Positions 8,243 to 20,486 of a stretch of 64,000 nucleotides of DNA are shown one piece after another. How positions within the stretch are numbered: the stretch's first letter is position 1; each line of letters starts with the position of its first letter. Origin of the DNA: Sphingomonas sp. (lineage in GTDB: Bacteria; Pseudomonadota; Alphaproteobacteria; Sphingomonadales; Sphingomonadaceae). The DNA lies in NCBI RefSeq assembly GCF_019746665.1, contig NZ_JAIERS010000025.1, positions 1-64,000 of the forward strand, written 5' to 3'. The notes below the pieces were generated by a model, which was given only the letters and a program-made list of their open reading frames with translations, searched no databases and had not been told where the DNA came from. The position numbers and the translations under genes were made by a program.

Positions 8243-11062
8243 ATGATCGGTATCACTCGTCGCCGCGGCCTGACGCTCGGCGCCAGCAGCGTGGCTCTCG
8301 GCATCGCGCTGCTCGGTGGTGGGGCGGCCTACGCGCAGACCAATGCCGCCGCCGCCGGCGCGGCCGCCGCGGCGCCGCAGGGGGTCGATGGCGCGCAGGA
8401 AAAGCGCGCGGACGCGGAAGACACCAGCGGCGACGTGATCGTCATGGGCTATCGCAACGCGCTGCAAACCGCGATCGGCGCGAAGAAGAACCGCGATCAG
8501 ATCATCGAATCGGTTTCGGCGGAAGACATTGGCCGCTTGCCCGACGCCTCGATCGGTGAATCGATCGCCCGCCTGCCGGGTGTCACCTCGCAGCGCATCT
8601 CGGGCCGCGCCGCCTCGATCTCGATCCGCGGTCTCGCACCCGACTTCTCGACCACCTTGCTCAACGGCCGCGAGCAGACCTCGACCGGGGACAACCGCGC
8701 GGTCGAGTTCGATCAATATCCGTCGGAAATCATCAACCAGGTGCTGGTCTACAAGACCCCGCAGGCGAACATCGTCGGCCAGGGTCTGTCGGGCACGGTC
8801 GACCTGCGCACCATCCGCCCGCTGGAAAGCGGCAAGCGCATCATCGCGGTCGGCGCGCGCGGCACCTATGTCGACAATGGCAAGCTCAACACCGGCACCA
8901 ACGAATTCGGCTACCGCGTCAACGGCGCCTATGTCGACCAGTTCTTCGACAACACGCTCGGCGTGGTGCTGTCGGCGGCCTATAACAACGAGCCCTATCA
9001 GAACCGCGAATTCAACGCCTGGGGCTATGCCGGGCGGCCGCAGGGCAGCGTGATCGGCGGCTCCAAGTCGTACAACACTTCGGGCACGCTCGAGCGCTTC
9101 GGTCTTCAGGGCACGGTGCAGTGGCGCCCGATCCCCGAACTGACCGCGACGATCGACGGCTTCTATTCGGACTTCAAGGAACTGCAGATCAAGCGCGGCG
9201 TCGAACTGCCGCTGGGCTTTGCCATCGGCACCGGCCCCAATGATGTGCGGCTCCAGGTGGGCACCACCCAGGGTGGCGTGATCACCGGTGGCACCTTCTC
9301 GAACGTGAAGGGCGTCGTCCGCAACGATCCGTTCCAGCGCCGCGCCAACCTCTACGCCTTCGGCTACAACCTGAAATATGAGGGCAAGGACGGCTGGACC
9401 GCCACCCTCGACATCAGCTATTCGCGCACCGATCGCAACGAGCTGGTGCTGGAAACCTATTCGGGCACCGGCCGTGGCCTGGGCAATGGCGCGACCGACA
9501 CGATCGGCTTCACCAGCACCACCACCGGCACCACTTTCCGCCCGACGCTGAACTATGGTGATTACAACACCATCCTGCTCACCAGCCCGCAGGGCTGGGG
9601 TGGCAACCAGATCGCGGTCACCGGCCAGCAGATCCTGGGCGGTCAGGACGGTTACTATAACAACCGCATCATCAAGGATCAGCTGGGCCAGTACCGGGTC
9701 GAGGTCGCCAAGGAAGTCAACACCAACTTCATCAGCAGCGTTGTCGTCGGCCTGAACTATACCGATCGCAGCAAGAATCTGCGCCCGGATGAATCCTTCC
9801 TCGGCCTCACCGCCAACACCAACGGGCTGACGAGCATCCAGGTGCCCGCGCAGTTCCGCCAGGGCACCAGCAACCTGCAGTTCGGGCTGGGTCCGGTGAT
9901 CAGCTATGATCCGCTGCAGCTGCTCAACGCCGGCATCTATACCCGCGTGCCGAACCCCTATGGCGACGTCGTCGTCAAGGCGTTCAACGTCCAGGAAAAG
10001 CTGCTGACCGGCTATATCCAGGCGAACATCAAGTCGCAGCTTGGCATCGGCACGCTGACCGGCAATATCGGCGGCCAGCTGATCGTCACCGATCAGAATT
10101 CGACCGGCGCGACGGCGATTTTCCTCGGCACCAACGCCAATGGTTCGCCGAACATCGGCGCGCGTTTCCGCAACGCGAGCAGCGACTATGTCGACTTCCT
10201 GCCGAGCATCAACCTGTCGCTGCGCCTGCCGAGCGACTGGGTGTTCCGCGTTGGCGCCGCGCGTGAAATCATCCGTCCGCGTCTTGACGATCTCCGCGCG
10301 ACCTTGTCGTTCGGCGTCGATAACAACTCGCGGGTCGTGTCGGGCGGTTCGGGCAACCCCAATCTGCGTCCGTGGCGTGCCAACGCCGTCGATGTGACGG
10401 TTGAAAAATACTTCGGCACCAAGGGCTATGTCGCGGTTCAGGGTTTCTACAAGGACCTGAAGAGCTACATCTACAACGCCGATATCCCGTTCGATTTCAC
10501 CGGCTTCCCGGTGCCGCAGAACCTGCCCTTCACCCCGATCTTCCAGGGTTTCGTCAACGCGCCGATCAACGGCCAGGGCGGCAACATCTATGGCGTCGAA
10601 CTCGCGGGCACGCTGCCGTTCGACGTGATCTGGTCGGGTCTGTCGGGCTTCGGCATCACCGGCGGCGGATCGTACACCGAAACCAGCATCCGCCCGACGC
10701 CTGGCGCGCCGGCGGAAGACCTGCCGGGCTTCTCGAAGGTGGTCGGCAACGGTTCGGTGTTCTTCGAGAAGTGGGGCTTTAACGCTCGCGGCAGCATCCG
10801 CTATCGTTCGAGCTTCGTCGGCGAACTGTCGGGCTTCGGCGCGAACCGTACCCGCCGCCGCGTGCTCGGCGAGACGATCTACGACGCGCAGATCGGCTAT
10901 GATTTCAACGACGGTTTCCTGAAGGGCCTGTCCTTCTACATCCAGGGCCAGAACCTGGCGGACACCCCGCTGCGTACCCAGGATGCCGGGCTGCCGTTCA
11001 ACGTGATCGATTACCAGACCTATGGCCGCCGCTTCCTGGCCGGCTTCACCTGGCGCTACTGA
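8243..11062 (+). CDS. TonB-dependent outer-membrane receptor (MalA-like)
   Basis: A 939-residue receptor. A signal peptide covers about residues 1-33 and ends AAYAQ, followed by an Ala-rich linker and a TonB-box-like DVIVMGY near residue 66. The plug domain contains IGRLPDASIGESIARLPG and ISIRGLAPDF, and the beta-barrel ends on an aromatic residue (FTWRY). ATG 8243 has GGGAGG 9 bases upstream; the longer start at 8168 lacks a signal peptide. The position between a LacI regulator and amylases fits energised import of maltodextrin, as for Caulobacter MalA. A strong terminator follows, so the receptor message is probably also made alone at higher level than the downstream genes. Confidence 0.93.
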   Translation: MIGITRRRGLTLGASSVALGIALLGGGAAYAQTNAAAAGAAAAAPQGVDGAQEKRADAEDTSGDVIVMGYRNALQTAIGAKKNRDQIIESVSAEDIGRLPDASIGESIARLPGVTSQRISGRAASISIRGLAPDFSTTLLNGREQTSTGDNRAVEFDQYPSEIINQVLVYKTPQANIVGQGLSGTVDLRTIRPLESGKRIIAVGARGTYVDNGKLNTGTNEFGYRVNGAYVDQFFDNTLGVVLSAAYNNEPYQNREFNAWGYAGRPQGSVIGGSKSYNTSGTLERFGLQGTVQWRPIPELTATIDGFYSDFKELQIKRGVELPLGFAIGTGPNDVRLQVGTTQGGVITGGTFSNVKGVVRNDPFQRRANLYAFGYNLKYEGKDGWTATLDISYSRTDRNELVLETYSGTGRGLGNGATDTIGFTSTTTGTTFRPTLNYGDYNTILLTSPQGWGGNQIAVTGQQILGGQDGYYNNRIIKDQLGQYRVEVAKEVNTNFISSVVVGLNYTDRSKNLRPDESFLGLTANTNGLTSIQVPAQFRQGTSNLQFGLGPVISYDPLQLLNAGIYTRVPNPYGDVVVKAFNVQEKLLTGYIQANIKSQLGIGTLTGNIGGQLIVTDQNSTGATAIFLGTNANGSPNIGARFRNASSDYVDFLPSINLSLRLPSDWVFRVGAAREIIRPRLDDLRATLSFGVDNNSRVVSGGSGNPNLRPWRANAVDVTVEKYFGTKGYVAVQGFYKDLKSYIYNADIPFDFTGFPVPQNLPFTPIFQGFVNAPINGQGGNIYGVELAGTLPFDVIWSGLSGFGITGGGSYTETSIRPTPGAPAEDLPGFSKVVGNGSVFFEKWGFNARGSIRYRSSFVGELSGFGANRTRRRVLGETIYDAQIGYDFNDGFLKGLSFYIQGQNLADTPLRTQDAGLPFNVIDYQTYGRRFLAGFTWRY

Positions 11063-11070
11063 TCGACCCC

Positions 11071-11103
11071 GCCCGCCCGGCATCGTCCGGGCGGGCTTTT
11101 TTT
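11071..11103 (+). terminator. Intrinsic terminator after the TonB receptor
   Basis: GCCCGCCCGG (11071-11080) pairs perfectly with CCGGGCGGGC (11087-11096) around a CATCGT loop, followed by seven T residues (11097-11103). It lies between the receptor stop and the first halogenase start and should lower transcription of the downstream genes. Confidence 0.92.
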
Positions 11104-11120
11104 GTGCAAGCGAGTAAGCC

Positions 11121-12638
11121 ATGCCCGAGGCGCCCCTCCGCGAGATCGTGATCATCGGCGGCGGCACGGCGGGCTGGATGGCGGCGGCGGCGCTGGCGCG
11201 CTTCCTCGGGCGCCAGGCGCGTGTCACCCTGATCGAGTCCGAGGCGATCGGCACCGTCGGCGTCGGCGAAGCGACGATCCCGCAAATCAAGCTGTTCAAC
11301 CAGGGGCTTGGCATCGCCGAGCCCGATTTCGTCCGCCAGACCCAGGCGAGTTTCAAGCTCGGCATCGAGTTCGTCGGCTGGGGCGCGCCCGACCAGCGTT
11401 ATATCCACGCGTTCGGCGCGGTCGGCTGGCCGCTGGGGCTGCTGCCCTTCCATCATTACTGGCTCCGCCACCGCGCCGAGGGCGGCACGAGTGGCCTGTG
11501 GGACTATAGCGCCGGCGCGCGGGCCGCGGCGCGCAACGCCTTCCAGCCGCCCGCCGATCGCCCGGGTCAGCCGGCGGCGGGCTATGACTATGCCTTCCAC
11601 TTCGACGCGGGGCTCTACGCCGCGTTCCTGCGCCGCCATGCCGAAGCCGCGGGCGTGGTGCGGATCGAGGGTCGGATCGGCGCGGTTCGCCTGCGCGACG
11701 ATGGCTTCGTCGCCGGGGTGACGCTCGACGATGGCCGCGCGGTGGGTGGCGAGCTGTTCATCGATTGCTCGGGCTTTCGCGGGCTGGTGATCGAGCAGGC
11801 GCTCCACGCGGGCTATGAGGATTGGACCCACTGGCTGCCCTGCGACCGCGCGCTCGCGGTGCCCTGCGCGCGGGTCGAGCCGCTCACCCCCTTCACCCGC
11901 GCGACGGCGCGCGCGGCGGGCTGGCAGTGGCGCATCCCGCTCCAGCACCGCACCGGCAACGGCATCGTCTATTCGAGCGCGCATCTGAGCGACGATCAGG
12001 CGGCGGCGATCCTGCTCGACGGGCTCGACGGCGCCCCGCTCGCCGAGCCGCGCCCCTTGCGCTTCACCACCGGCAAGCGCCGCGCGATGTGGGTAAAGAA
12101 CTGCGTCGCCTTGGGGCTGGCGGCGGGCTTCATGGAGCCGCTCGAATCGACCAGCATACATCTGATCCAGGCCGGCATCGCCCGGCTGCTGCAGCTCTTC
12201 CCGCGCGCCGGCTTCGACCCGGCCGACATCGCCGAATTCAACCGCCAATCCGATTTCGAATGGCGCGCGATCCGCGATTTCCTCATCCTCCATTACCACG
12301 CCAACGGCCGCCCCGAACCCTTCTGGGCCGATTGCCGGGAGATGAGCATTCCCGACAGCCTCGCCCACAAGCTCGCCCTGTTCCGCGCCAACGGCCGGAT
12401 CACGCGCGAGCATGAGGAGTTGTTCACCGAACTCGGCTGGCTGCAGGTGCTGATCGGGCAGGGGGTGATGCCGGCGGGCTATTCGCCGCTCGCCGATGGG
12501 TTGCCGGCGGCCGATCTCGCCCGGTTCCTGAACGACGCGCGCACCCATGCCGAGCGCGTCGCCGCCGCGTTGCCATCGCACGCCGATTTCATTGCCCGGC
12601 ATTGCCCCGCATTGCCCCAGGAGACGATTGCAGCATGA
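11121..12638 (+). CDS. Flavin-dependent tryptophan halogenase family protein, copy 1
   Basis: A 505-residue FAD enzyme. The nucleotide-binding GGGTAGW is at residues 13-19 and the halogenase-defining W-x-W-x-I-P is present as WQWRIP. The catalytic lysine is K79 (SFKLGIEF), the same number as in PrnA. The glutamate motif FMEPLESTS matches the PrnA E346-S347 pair. All catalytic marks are therefore intact. It is the first gene after the receptor terminator and overlaps the amylase gene by ATGA. Such enzymes beside TonB receptors are known in sphingomonads, Caulobacterales and xanthomonads, but their substrate is not settled. It is distinct from copy 2 at 19.0 kb. Confidence 0.9.
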   Translation: MPEAPLREIVIIGGGTAGWMAAAALARFLGRQARVTLIESEAIGTVGVGEATIPQIKLFNQGLGIAEPDFVRQTQASFKLGIEFVGWGAPDQRYIHAFGAVGWPLGLLPFHHYWLRHRAEGGTSGLWDYSAGARAAARNAFQPPADRPGQPAAGYDYAFHFDAGLYAAFLRRHAEAAGVVRIEGRIGAVRLRDDGFVAGVTLDDGRAVGGELFIDCSGFRGLVIEQALHAGYEDWTHWLPCDRALAVPCARVEPLTPFTRATARAAGWQWRIPLQHRTGNGIVYSSAHLSDDQAAAILLDGLDGAPLAEPRPLRFTTGKRRAMWVKNCVALGLAAGFMEPLESTSIHLIQAGIARLLQLFPRAGFDPADIAEFNRQSDFEWRAIRDFLILHYHANGRPEPFWADCREMSIPDSLAHKLALFRANGRITREHEELFTELGWLQVLIGQGVMPAGYSPLADGLPAADLARFLNDARTHAERVAAALPSHADFIARHCPALPQETIAA

Positions 12639-14418
12639 TGAGACTGCTCCTGCTTGTCGCGGCGTTGCTCGGCGCTGCCCCGGCGTGCGCACAGGACTAT
12701 CGTGCGCGCCCGCCCGAAGACGAAATCGTCTATTTCCTGCTGCCCGATCGCTTCGACAACGCCGATCCGTCGAACGATCGCGGCGGCCTGTCGGGTGACC
12801 GGATCAAGACCGGCTATGATCCTGCGAGCAAAGGCTTTTTCCACGGCGGCGATCTGAAGGGCGTGATCCGCCGGCTCGATTATATCCAGGCGCTGGGCGC
12901 GACCGCGATCTGGCTGACCCCGGTGCTCAAGAACAAGCCCGTCCAGGGCGGTTTGGGCCAGGAATCAGCGGGTTATCACGGCTATTGGATCACCGATTTC
13001 ACCCATGTCGACCCGCATCTGGGCACCGATGCCGAGTATAAAGCGTTGGTGGACGCGGCACATGCGCGTGGGATGAAAGTGTATTTCGATATCGTCATCA
13101 ATCACACCGCCGATGTGATCCAGTATCGGGAGTGCAGCGGCTGCGCTTATCGCAGTATCGCCGACTATCCGTACCAGCGGCGCGGCGGTGTTGACGGCGC
13201 GGCGATCAACCCGGGCTTCGCCGGCGACGCGGTTCAAACGCCGGAGAACTTCAGCAAACTCAACGACATGAGCTTTGCCTACACGCCCTATCTCGCCAAG
13301 GGCGACGAGCACGCCAAGGCGCCCGAATGGCTGAACGACATTCGCAATTACCATAATCGCGGCAATTCGACTTTCGAGGGCGAAAGTTCTACCTACGGTG
13401 ACTTTGTTGGGCTCGATGATGTCGCGACCGAACGGCCCGAAGTGGTGAAGGGCTTCATCGAAGCCTATGGCGCCTGGATCGACCGCTACGGCATCGACGG
13501 CTTCCGCATCGACACCTCGAAGCACGTAAACCGCGAGTTCTGGCCGCCCTTCGTGGAAGCGATGAAGGCGCGCGCCAAGGCGCGGGGTATTCCAAATTTC
13601 CATATTTTCGCGGAAGTTATGGTCGGCGATCCGGATACCGCGACGCTCGCCCGCTACAACGCGACCGATCGCTATCAGCCGCTCGACTTCGCTTTCACCT
13701 GGACGATGGTGGGCGCGCTCAGCGCCGAAAAGGGCACCGACAGCCTCACCCGGCTGTTCGCCGACGACGCGCTTTACCAGGGTGGTCCGCAGGCGGCGCT
13801 GTCGCTGCCCACCTTCCTCGGCAATCACGACAATGGTCGTTTCGCGACGCTGCTGCGACAACGCCGCCGCGACATGAGCGACGCCGAACTGCTCGCGCGC
13901 GTGCGGCTGGGCCATGCGCTGCTGCTCACGCTGCGCGGCACGCCGGTGCTCTATTATGGCGATGAGCAGGGCTTCAACGGCGACGGCGGCGATCAGGACG
14001 CGCGCGAGGATATGTTCGGCAGCCAGGTCGCGAGCTATAACGACAACCGCCTGCTTGGCACCGACGCGACCACCGCGACGCCGCGTTTTGACACCAGCCA
14101 CCCGCTTTTCACCGAGATCGCCGCGCTCACCAAGCTGCGAAAGGCGCATCCGGCGCTCCGCCGGGGGCAGACGGTGGTGAACGCCGACAGCAAGACGCCC
14201 GGGCTGTTCGCCGTCACCCGGCGCGATCCGGCGAGTGGGGAGACGCTGTTCCTCGCCTTCAACACCTCGCAAAGCCCGGTGGAGGCGGCGGTCGCGATCG
14301 ATCCCGCGATCACCAGCTTCGGCGCGCTCCACGGACGGTGCGCCGCGCCCGGCGCGCCTGGCAGCGTGCGCGTCACCCTCGCCCCGCTCGATTATGTGAT
14401 CTGCGTCGCGGAGACCAA

Positions 14419-14422
<4 letters not shown>
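12635..14422 (+). CDS. Secreted GH13 alpha-amylase family enzyme
   Basis: A 595-residue glycoside hydrolase with a signal peptide (residues 1-19, ending ACA before Q). The GH13 regions are in order: I DIVINHT (about 152-158), II DGFRIDTSKH with nucleophile D293, III IFAEVM with acid/base E327, and IV FLGNHDN with D399. A small C-terminal beta domain follows. It should cut starch or maltodextrin outside the inner membrane. ATG 12635 overlaps the preceding stop and AGGAGA lies upstream. It overlaps the next GH13 gene by ATGA, so translation is probably coupled. The exact GH13 subfamily was not resolved. Confidence 0.92.
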
Positions 14423-16038
<1,616 letters not shown>

Positions 16039-16049
16039 AAGGACAGAGA

Positions 16050-18098
16050 ATGCTGAAGAAACTCGTCACGCCTGCCACTTTGATCGCCGCGATGCTCGCC
16101 GCGACCCCGGCCGCCGCGCAGGACAAGCCGGTCGCCGAGGCGAGCTCGCCGGGCGGGGTAATTAAGGTCGCGCTGTTCCTCGATGGCGATGGCCGCGTGA
16201 GCTACACCATCACCCGGCGGGGCACGCCGATCGTCGCGCCGTCGCGGCTCGGCTTTCTGTTGACCGATGCGCGCAAGATCGAGCGCTCGCTGGGCTTCGT
16301 TTCGGCCGAAACGCGCGACTTCGACGAGACGTGGGAGCAGCCCTGGGGCGAATGGCGCCGCATCCGCAACAATTACCGCGAGCTGAAGGTCCATTTCCGC
16401 GAGACTACTGCGCTCGCCCGGGTGATGGACGTGACGTTCCGGCTGTATGATGACGGTGTCGGCTTCCGTTACGAATTTCCCGATCAGCCGAACCTGAAGG
16501 CGGCGAATATCGCCGACGAGCTGACCGAGTTCGCCTTCGCGCAAGACGGCACCGCCTGGTGGAAGCCGGCCTTCCTCTGGAACCGCGAGGAATATCTCTA
16601 CAACAAGACAGCTCTTTCCGCGGTGGGCACCGCCGATACGCCCGTCACGATCAAGTTCGCCGATGGCAGCTATGCCGCGCTGCATGAGGCGGCGCTCGTC
16701 GATTATTCGGGCATGGCGGTCGCGCGGACCGAGGGCAATACGCTGCGCGCCGCGCTCACTCCCGGTGCGGGGCGTGCCAAGGTGACCAAGACCGGCGCGT
16801 GGAGTACCCCCTGGCGCACGCTGATCCTCTCGGACGATGCGCCGGGCATCTATATGAGCCACCTGATGCTCAATCTGAACGAGCCCAACAAGCTCGGCGA
16901 CATGAGCTGGTTCAAGCCCGGCAAGTTCGCCGGCGTCTGGTGGAACATGATCAAGGGCGATTGGACCTGGGCGCGCGGACCCAAGCACGGCGCCACCACC
17001 GCCAATGTAAAGCATTATATCGACTTCGCCGCCGCCAACAAAATTCCCAACGTGCTGGTCGAAGGCTGGAATGTCGGGTGGGACGGCGACTGGTTCGGCA
17101 ATGGCAACGACATGAACTTCGCCCAGCCGACCGAGGATTTCGACGCCGACGCGCTCGCCGCTTATGGCAAGGCCAAGGGCGTGCGGCTGATCGGCCATCA
17201 TGAGACGGGCGGCGCCGCGAGCCATTATGAAAGCCAGTTCGACGCCGCGTTCAAATTCGCCGCCGATCATGGTGAGATGGTGGTCAAGACCGGCTATGTC
17301 ACCGATGCCGCCCAGATCGAGCGCGTCGATCCCGATGGCACGAAGCTGCGCGAGTGGCATGAGAGCCAGTGGATGAGCAATCACCACCTCCGCGTGCTGC
17401 AGGCGGCCGCCAAATATCATGTCGCGATCGACAGCCATGAGCCGATCAAGGGCACCGGCCTCCAGCGCACCTATCCCAATTGGGTGGGGCGCGAGGGGTC
17501 GCGCGGGATGGAGTATAACGCCTGGGGCGCCAAGAACCCGCCCGAGCATGAGGCGAATCTTGTCTTCACCCGGATGCTCGAAGGGCCGATGGACTTCACC
17601 CCCGGCGTGCTGAGCCTGACGGGCCAGGGGGATAGCCCCATCCTCTCGACCGAGGCCAAGCAGTTGGCGCTCTACGTCGTGCTCTACGCGCCGGTGGTGA
17701 TGGCGGCGGATACGCCCGAAAACTATGCCAAGCACATGGGTGCTTTCCAATTCATCAAGGACGTGCCGACCGACTGGGAAGAAACCCGGATGCTCAATGG
17801 CGAGCCGGGCGATTTCACGACTATCGTGCGCAAGGAGCGCGGCGGGGAGAATTGGTATCTCGGCGCGATTACCGACGAGCAGGCGCGCACGCTCGACGTG
17901 GCGCTCGATTTCCTGACCCCCGGCAAAACCTATCTCGCGCAAATCTACCGCGATGGCGATGACGCGACCTACGAGACCGAGAAGCGCCATTCGATCGTGA
18001 TCGAGCAGCGTCGGGTGACGAGCGCCGATCGCCTGTCGCTGAAGCTCGCGCCCGGGGGCGGGCAGGCGATCCGCTTCGTCGCGCAGGGGAAGAAGTGA
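16050..18098 (+). CDS. GH97 alpha-glucosidase (SusB-like), periplasmic
   Basis: A 682-residue glycoside hydrolase family 97 protein. A signal peptide covers residues 1-24 (LIAAMLAATPAAAQ). The N-terminal beta domain is followed by a barrel with DSHEPIKGTGLQRTYPNW, REGSRGMEYNAWG and GPMDFTPGVLSL. The Glu residues in HEP and MEY match the general base and acid of inverting SusB-type enzymes; retaining members carry Asp instead. It probably releases glucose from maltodextrins in the periplasm. ATG 16050 is preferred because it starts the signal peptide. A GTG at 16035 overlapping the previous stop is an alternative. Confidence 0.92.
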   Translation: MLKKLVTPATLIAAMLAATPAAAQDKPVAEASSPGGVIKVALFLDGDGRVSYTITRRGTPIVAPSRLGFLLTDARKIERSLGFVSAETRDFDETWEQPWGEWRRIRNNYRELKVHFRETTALARVMDVTFRLYDDGVGFRYEFPDQPNLKAANIADELTEFAFAQDGTAWWKPAFLWNREEYLYNKTALSAVGTADTPVTIKFADGSYAALHEAALVDYSGMAVARTEGNTLRAALTPGAGRAKVTKTGAWSTPWRTLILSDDAPGIYMSHLMLNLNEPNKLGDMSWFKPGKFAGVWWNMIKGDWTWARGPKHGATTANVKHYIDFAAANKIPNVLVEGWNVGWDGDWFGNGNDMNFAQPTEDFDADALAAYGKAKGVRLIGHHETGGAASHYESQFDAAFKFAADHGEMVVKTGYVTDAAQIERVDPDGTKLREWHESQWMSNHHLRVLQAAAKYHVAIDSHEPIKGTGLQRTYPNWVGREGSRGMEYNAWGAKNPPEHEANLVFTRMLEGPMDFTPGVLSLTGQGDSPILSTEAKQLALYVVLYAPVVMAADTPENYAKHMGAFQFIKDVPTDWEETRMLNGEPGDFTTIVRKERGGENWYLGAITDEQARTLDVALDFLTPGKTYLAQIYRDGDDATYETEKRHSIVIEQRRVTSADRLSLKLAPGGGQAIRFVAQGKK

Positions 18099-19009
18099 CG
18101 CGGGCGCTCGTCCTGCTGCTGGCGCTCTTGCTGGGGGCGTCCTCGGCGCTTGCGGCCCCGGCGCGGGGACAGTTCGTCGAGCTGCCGCGTCTGGTCTCGA
18201 AGAACCTGCCCGAACCGGCGCATGTCACGATCTGGCTGCCCCCTGGCTATGCCAAGGGCAAGGCGCGCTATCCCGTGATCTACATGCACGACGGGCAGAA
18301 CCTCTTCTTCCCCAAGCTGTCCGGTTACAACAAGGTCTGGGCCGCCGATAAGGCGATGCTCAAGCTGATCGGCGATGGCGAGGCCAAAGGTGCGATCATC
18401 GTCGGCGTGTGGCACCAAAAGGCGCGCGCCGCGCAATATTTCCCGCAGGACATCTATGCGGCGCTGCCCGCCAATCTGCGCGCCGAGGCGGATCGCTTCG
18501 CGGGGCGACCGGTCTATTCGGACGGCTATCTGCGCTTCCTGGTGAGCGAGCTAAAGCCGCTGATCGACCGGCGTTATCGAACGCTGAAGGACGCACCCAA
18601 CACGATGGTCGCGGGATCGAGCATGGGCGGGCTGATCTCGCTCGCGGCGATCGCGCGCTATCCGAACGTGTTCGGCGCGGCGGCGTGCGTTTCGACGCAT
18701 TGGCCGCTGGTCGCGCCCGATCACATCGCTGCGGAGACGCCAGGACTCGGCGACGTGTGGGACAAGTTCCTTACCGACAAGCTCGGCGCGCCCAACGGCC
18801 GGCGTATCTGGTTCGATCATGGCGACCAGACGCTCGATCAATATTACGGCCCGTGGCAAAGCCGCGCTGATACCCGGCTGATCGCTATCGGCTGGCGCCC
18901 GGGGGATGACTTCGAGACCAAGGTCTATCCTGGCACCGCGCATGAAGAGAATAGCTGGGCGGATCGCCTGCCGGAGATTTTCGCGTGGCTGCTGAAGGCG
19001 CCGGCCTGA
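18095..19009 (+). CDS. Exported alpha/beta-hydrolase esterase
   Basis: A 304-residue member of the Esterase D/Fes-like family. A signal peptide occupies about residues 1-20 (LLLALLLGASSALAA). Family marks are TIWLPPGYAKGK, PVIYMHDGQNLF and the nucleophile elbow MVAGSSMGGLIS, with a late His in PGTAHEENSW as the likely catalytic histidine. The GTG start overlaps the GH97 stop by GTGA. In a starch locus it may remove acyl groups from modified glucans, but the substrate is not shown by the sequence. It shares one base with the second halogenase. Confidence 0.85.
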   Translation: MTRALVLLLALLLGASSALAAPARGQFVELPRLVSKNLPEPAHVTIWLPPGYAKGKARYPVIYMHDGQNLFFPKLSGYNKVWAADKAMLKLIGDGEAKGAIIVGVWHQKARAAQYFPQDIYAALPANLRAEADRFAGRPVYSDGYLRFLVSELKPLIDRRYRTLKDAPNTMVAGSSMGGLISLAAIARYPNVFGAAACVSTHWPLVAPDHIAAETPGLGDVWDKFLTDKLGAPNGRRIWFDHGDQTLDQYYGPWQSRADTRLIAIGWRPGDDFETKVYPGTAHEENSWADRLPEIFAWLLKAPA

Positions 19010-20484
19010 TGCGCATTGTCGTGCTGGGCGGCGGGACGGCGGGGTGGATGGCGGCCAATCTCTTCGCCACCGCCTGGCCGCAGGCGCGCGTTAGCGTGAT
19101 CGAAAGCCCCGAAATCGGCATCATCGGGGTCGGCGAGGGCTCGACCCCGCAGCTCAAGGCGTTTTTCGATCGTATCGGACTCGCCGAGCGCGATTGGATG
19201 CCGCGCGCGAACGCGACTTATAAGACCGGCATCGCCTTTCACGGCTGGTCCGAGCGCTCGGGGTGCGAAAGCTATTTCCATCCCTTTCCCAGTGACCTTG
19301 ATCTCCACACCAACGACGCCTTTTTCAGCCACTGCGCGGCGCGGCGGGGTGGCGTGGATTTCGTGGCGCACCCTGATCGCTTCTATCTGCCCGCGCGGCT
19401 CGCCGCCGAAGCGCGCGGCCCGCATCCGGCCGAGGATTTTCCGTTCGAGGTGACCTACGGTTACCATTTCGACGCTTATCTGGTCGGCGCGGTGCTGCGC
19501 GATCATGCCGTCGCGCGCGGGGTCGCGCATCTGCCGCTGAAGGTGACCGAGGTGCGGGTGAGCGCCGAAGGGCAGGTGGCCGCGCTCGTCACCGAGCATG
19601 GACAGGCGATCGAGGCCGATCTGTTCGTCGACTCGAGCGGCTTCCGCTCGGTGATCGCGCAGGAAGCGCTGGGGGTGAAGTTCCGCCCCTTCGCCGACAA
19701 TCTGTTCAACGATAGCGCGGTGGTGATGCCCACGCCCCGCGCCGGGCAGGCGATCGCCCCGCAGACGCGCGCGACCGCGCTTTCTGCCGGCTGGTGCTGG
19801 GCGATCCCGCTCACCAACCGCACCGGCAATGGCTATGTCTATTCGTCGCGCTACATCGACGCGGCGGCGGCCGAGGCCGAACTGCGCGCGCATCTTGGGC
19901 TGGGGCCGCACGATCCCCCGGCACGCCACCTGAAGATGAAGGTCGGCCGCGTCGAGAATAGCTGGACCGCCAATTGCCTGACGGTCGGGCTGTCGCAGGG
20001 GTTCATCGAACCGCTGGAGGCGACCGCGTTGCACATCGTCCAGGCGACGGTCGAGGGCTTTATCGCGGCGTATGAAGCGGGCGGTTTCACGCCCAAGCAC
20101 CGCGACGATTTCAATGCCCGCATCAATGCCCGCTATGAAGGCATTCGCGACTATATCGTCTGCCACTACCGGGTGAATCGCCGCGCCGACAGCGATTATT
20201 GGCGCGACAACGCCGCCAACCAGGCGCTGTCCGATACGCTGCGGCGGGTGCTGCACATATGGTATTCGGGCGGCGACCTCGTCGCCGAAGTCGCGCGGCT
20301 GGGGATCGAGGGCTATTATTCGGCGGTCAGCTGGCATTGCCTGCTCGCCGGCTATGGCGTGTTCCCGGACCGTACCGAGCCGCGCGGCCAGGGCTTTGAC
20401 ATGGCGCGGATTGACGCCATGCTCGCGAAAAGCGCGCGCCACTTCGCGCCGCACCACGAACAACTTGCCGCTTTGGAGAGATAA
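19009..20484 (+). CDS. Flavin-dependent tryptophan halogenase family protein, copy 2
   Basis: A 491-residue FAD enzyme with GGGTAGW at residues 7-13, the W-x-W-x-I-P motif as WCWAIP, and the catalytic lysine K72 in ATYKTGIAF. In the glutamate motif, IEPLEATA, the Ser next to the catalytic Glu of PrnA is replaced by Ala. Copy 1 keeps Ser, so the two are diverged, not a recent duplication. The start overlaps the esterase stop (TGATG), and the gene is followed 2 bases later by a sugar transporter. Halogenase activity is likely. A tryptophan substrate is doubtful, because related enzymes from TonB-receptor loci often act on other indoles. Confidence 0.9.
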   Translation: MRIVVLGGGTAGWMAANLFATAWPQARVSVIESPEIGIIGVGEGSTPQLKAFFDRIGLAERDWMPRANATYKTGIAFHGWSERSGCESYFHPFPSDLDLHTNDAFFSHCAARRGGVDFVAHPDRFYLPARLAAEARGPHPAEDFPFEVTYGYHFDAYLVGAVLRDHAVARGVAHLPLKVTEVRVSAEGQVAALVTEHGQAIEADLFVDSSGFRSVIAQEALGVKFRPFADNLFNDSAVVMPTPRAGQAIAPQTRATALSAGWCWAIPLTNRTGNGYVYSSRYIDAAAAEAELRAHLGLGPHDPPARHLKMKVGRVENSWTANCLTVGLSQGFIEPLEATALHIVQATVEGFIAAYEAGGFTPKHRDDFNARINARYEGIRDYIVCHYRVNRRADSDYWRDNAANQALSDTLRRVLHIWYSGGDLVAEVARLGIEGYYSAVSWHCLLAGYGVFPDRTEPRGQGFDMARIDAMLAKSARHFAPHHEQLAALER

Positions 20485-20486
20485 TC

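Noticed and set aside
8066..11365. Very long open frame antisense to the TonB receptor
   Set aside because: It is a GC-rich shadow of the receptor gene, with no family motifs, no ribosome binding site and unnatural Arg/Ala/Asp composition.
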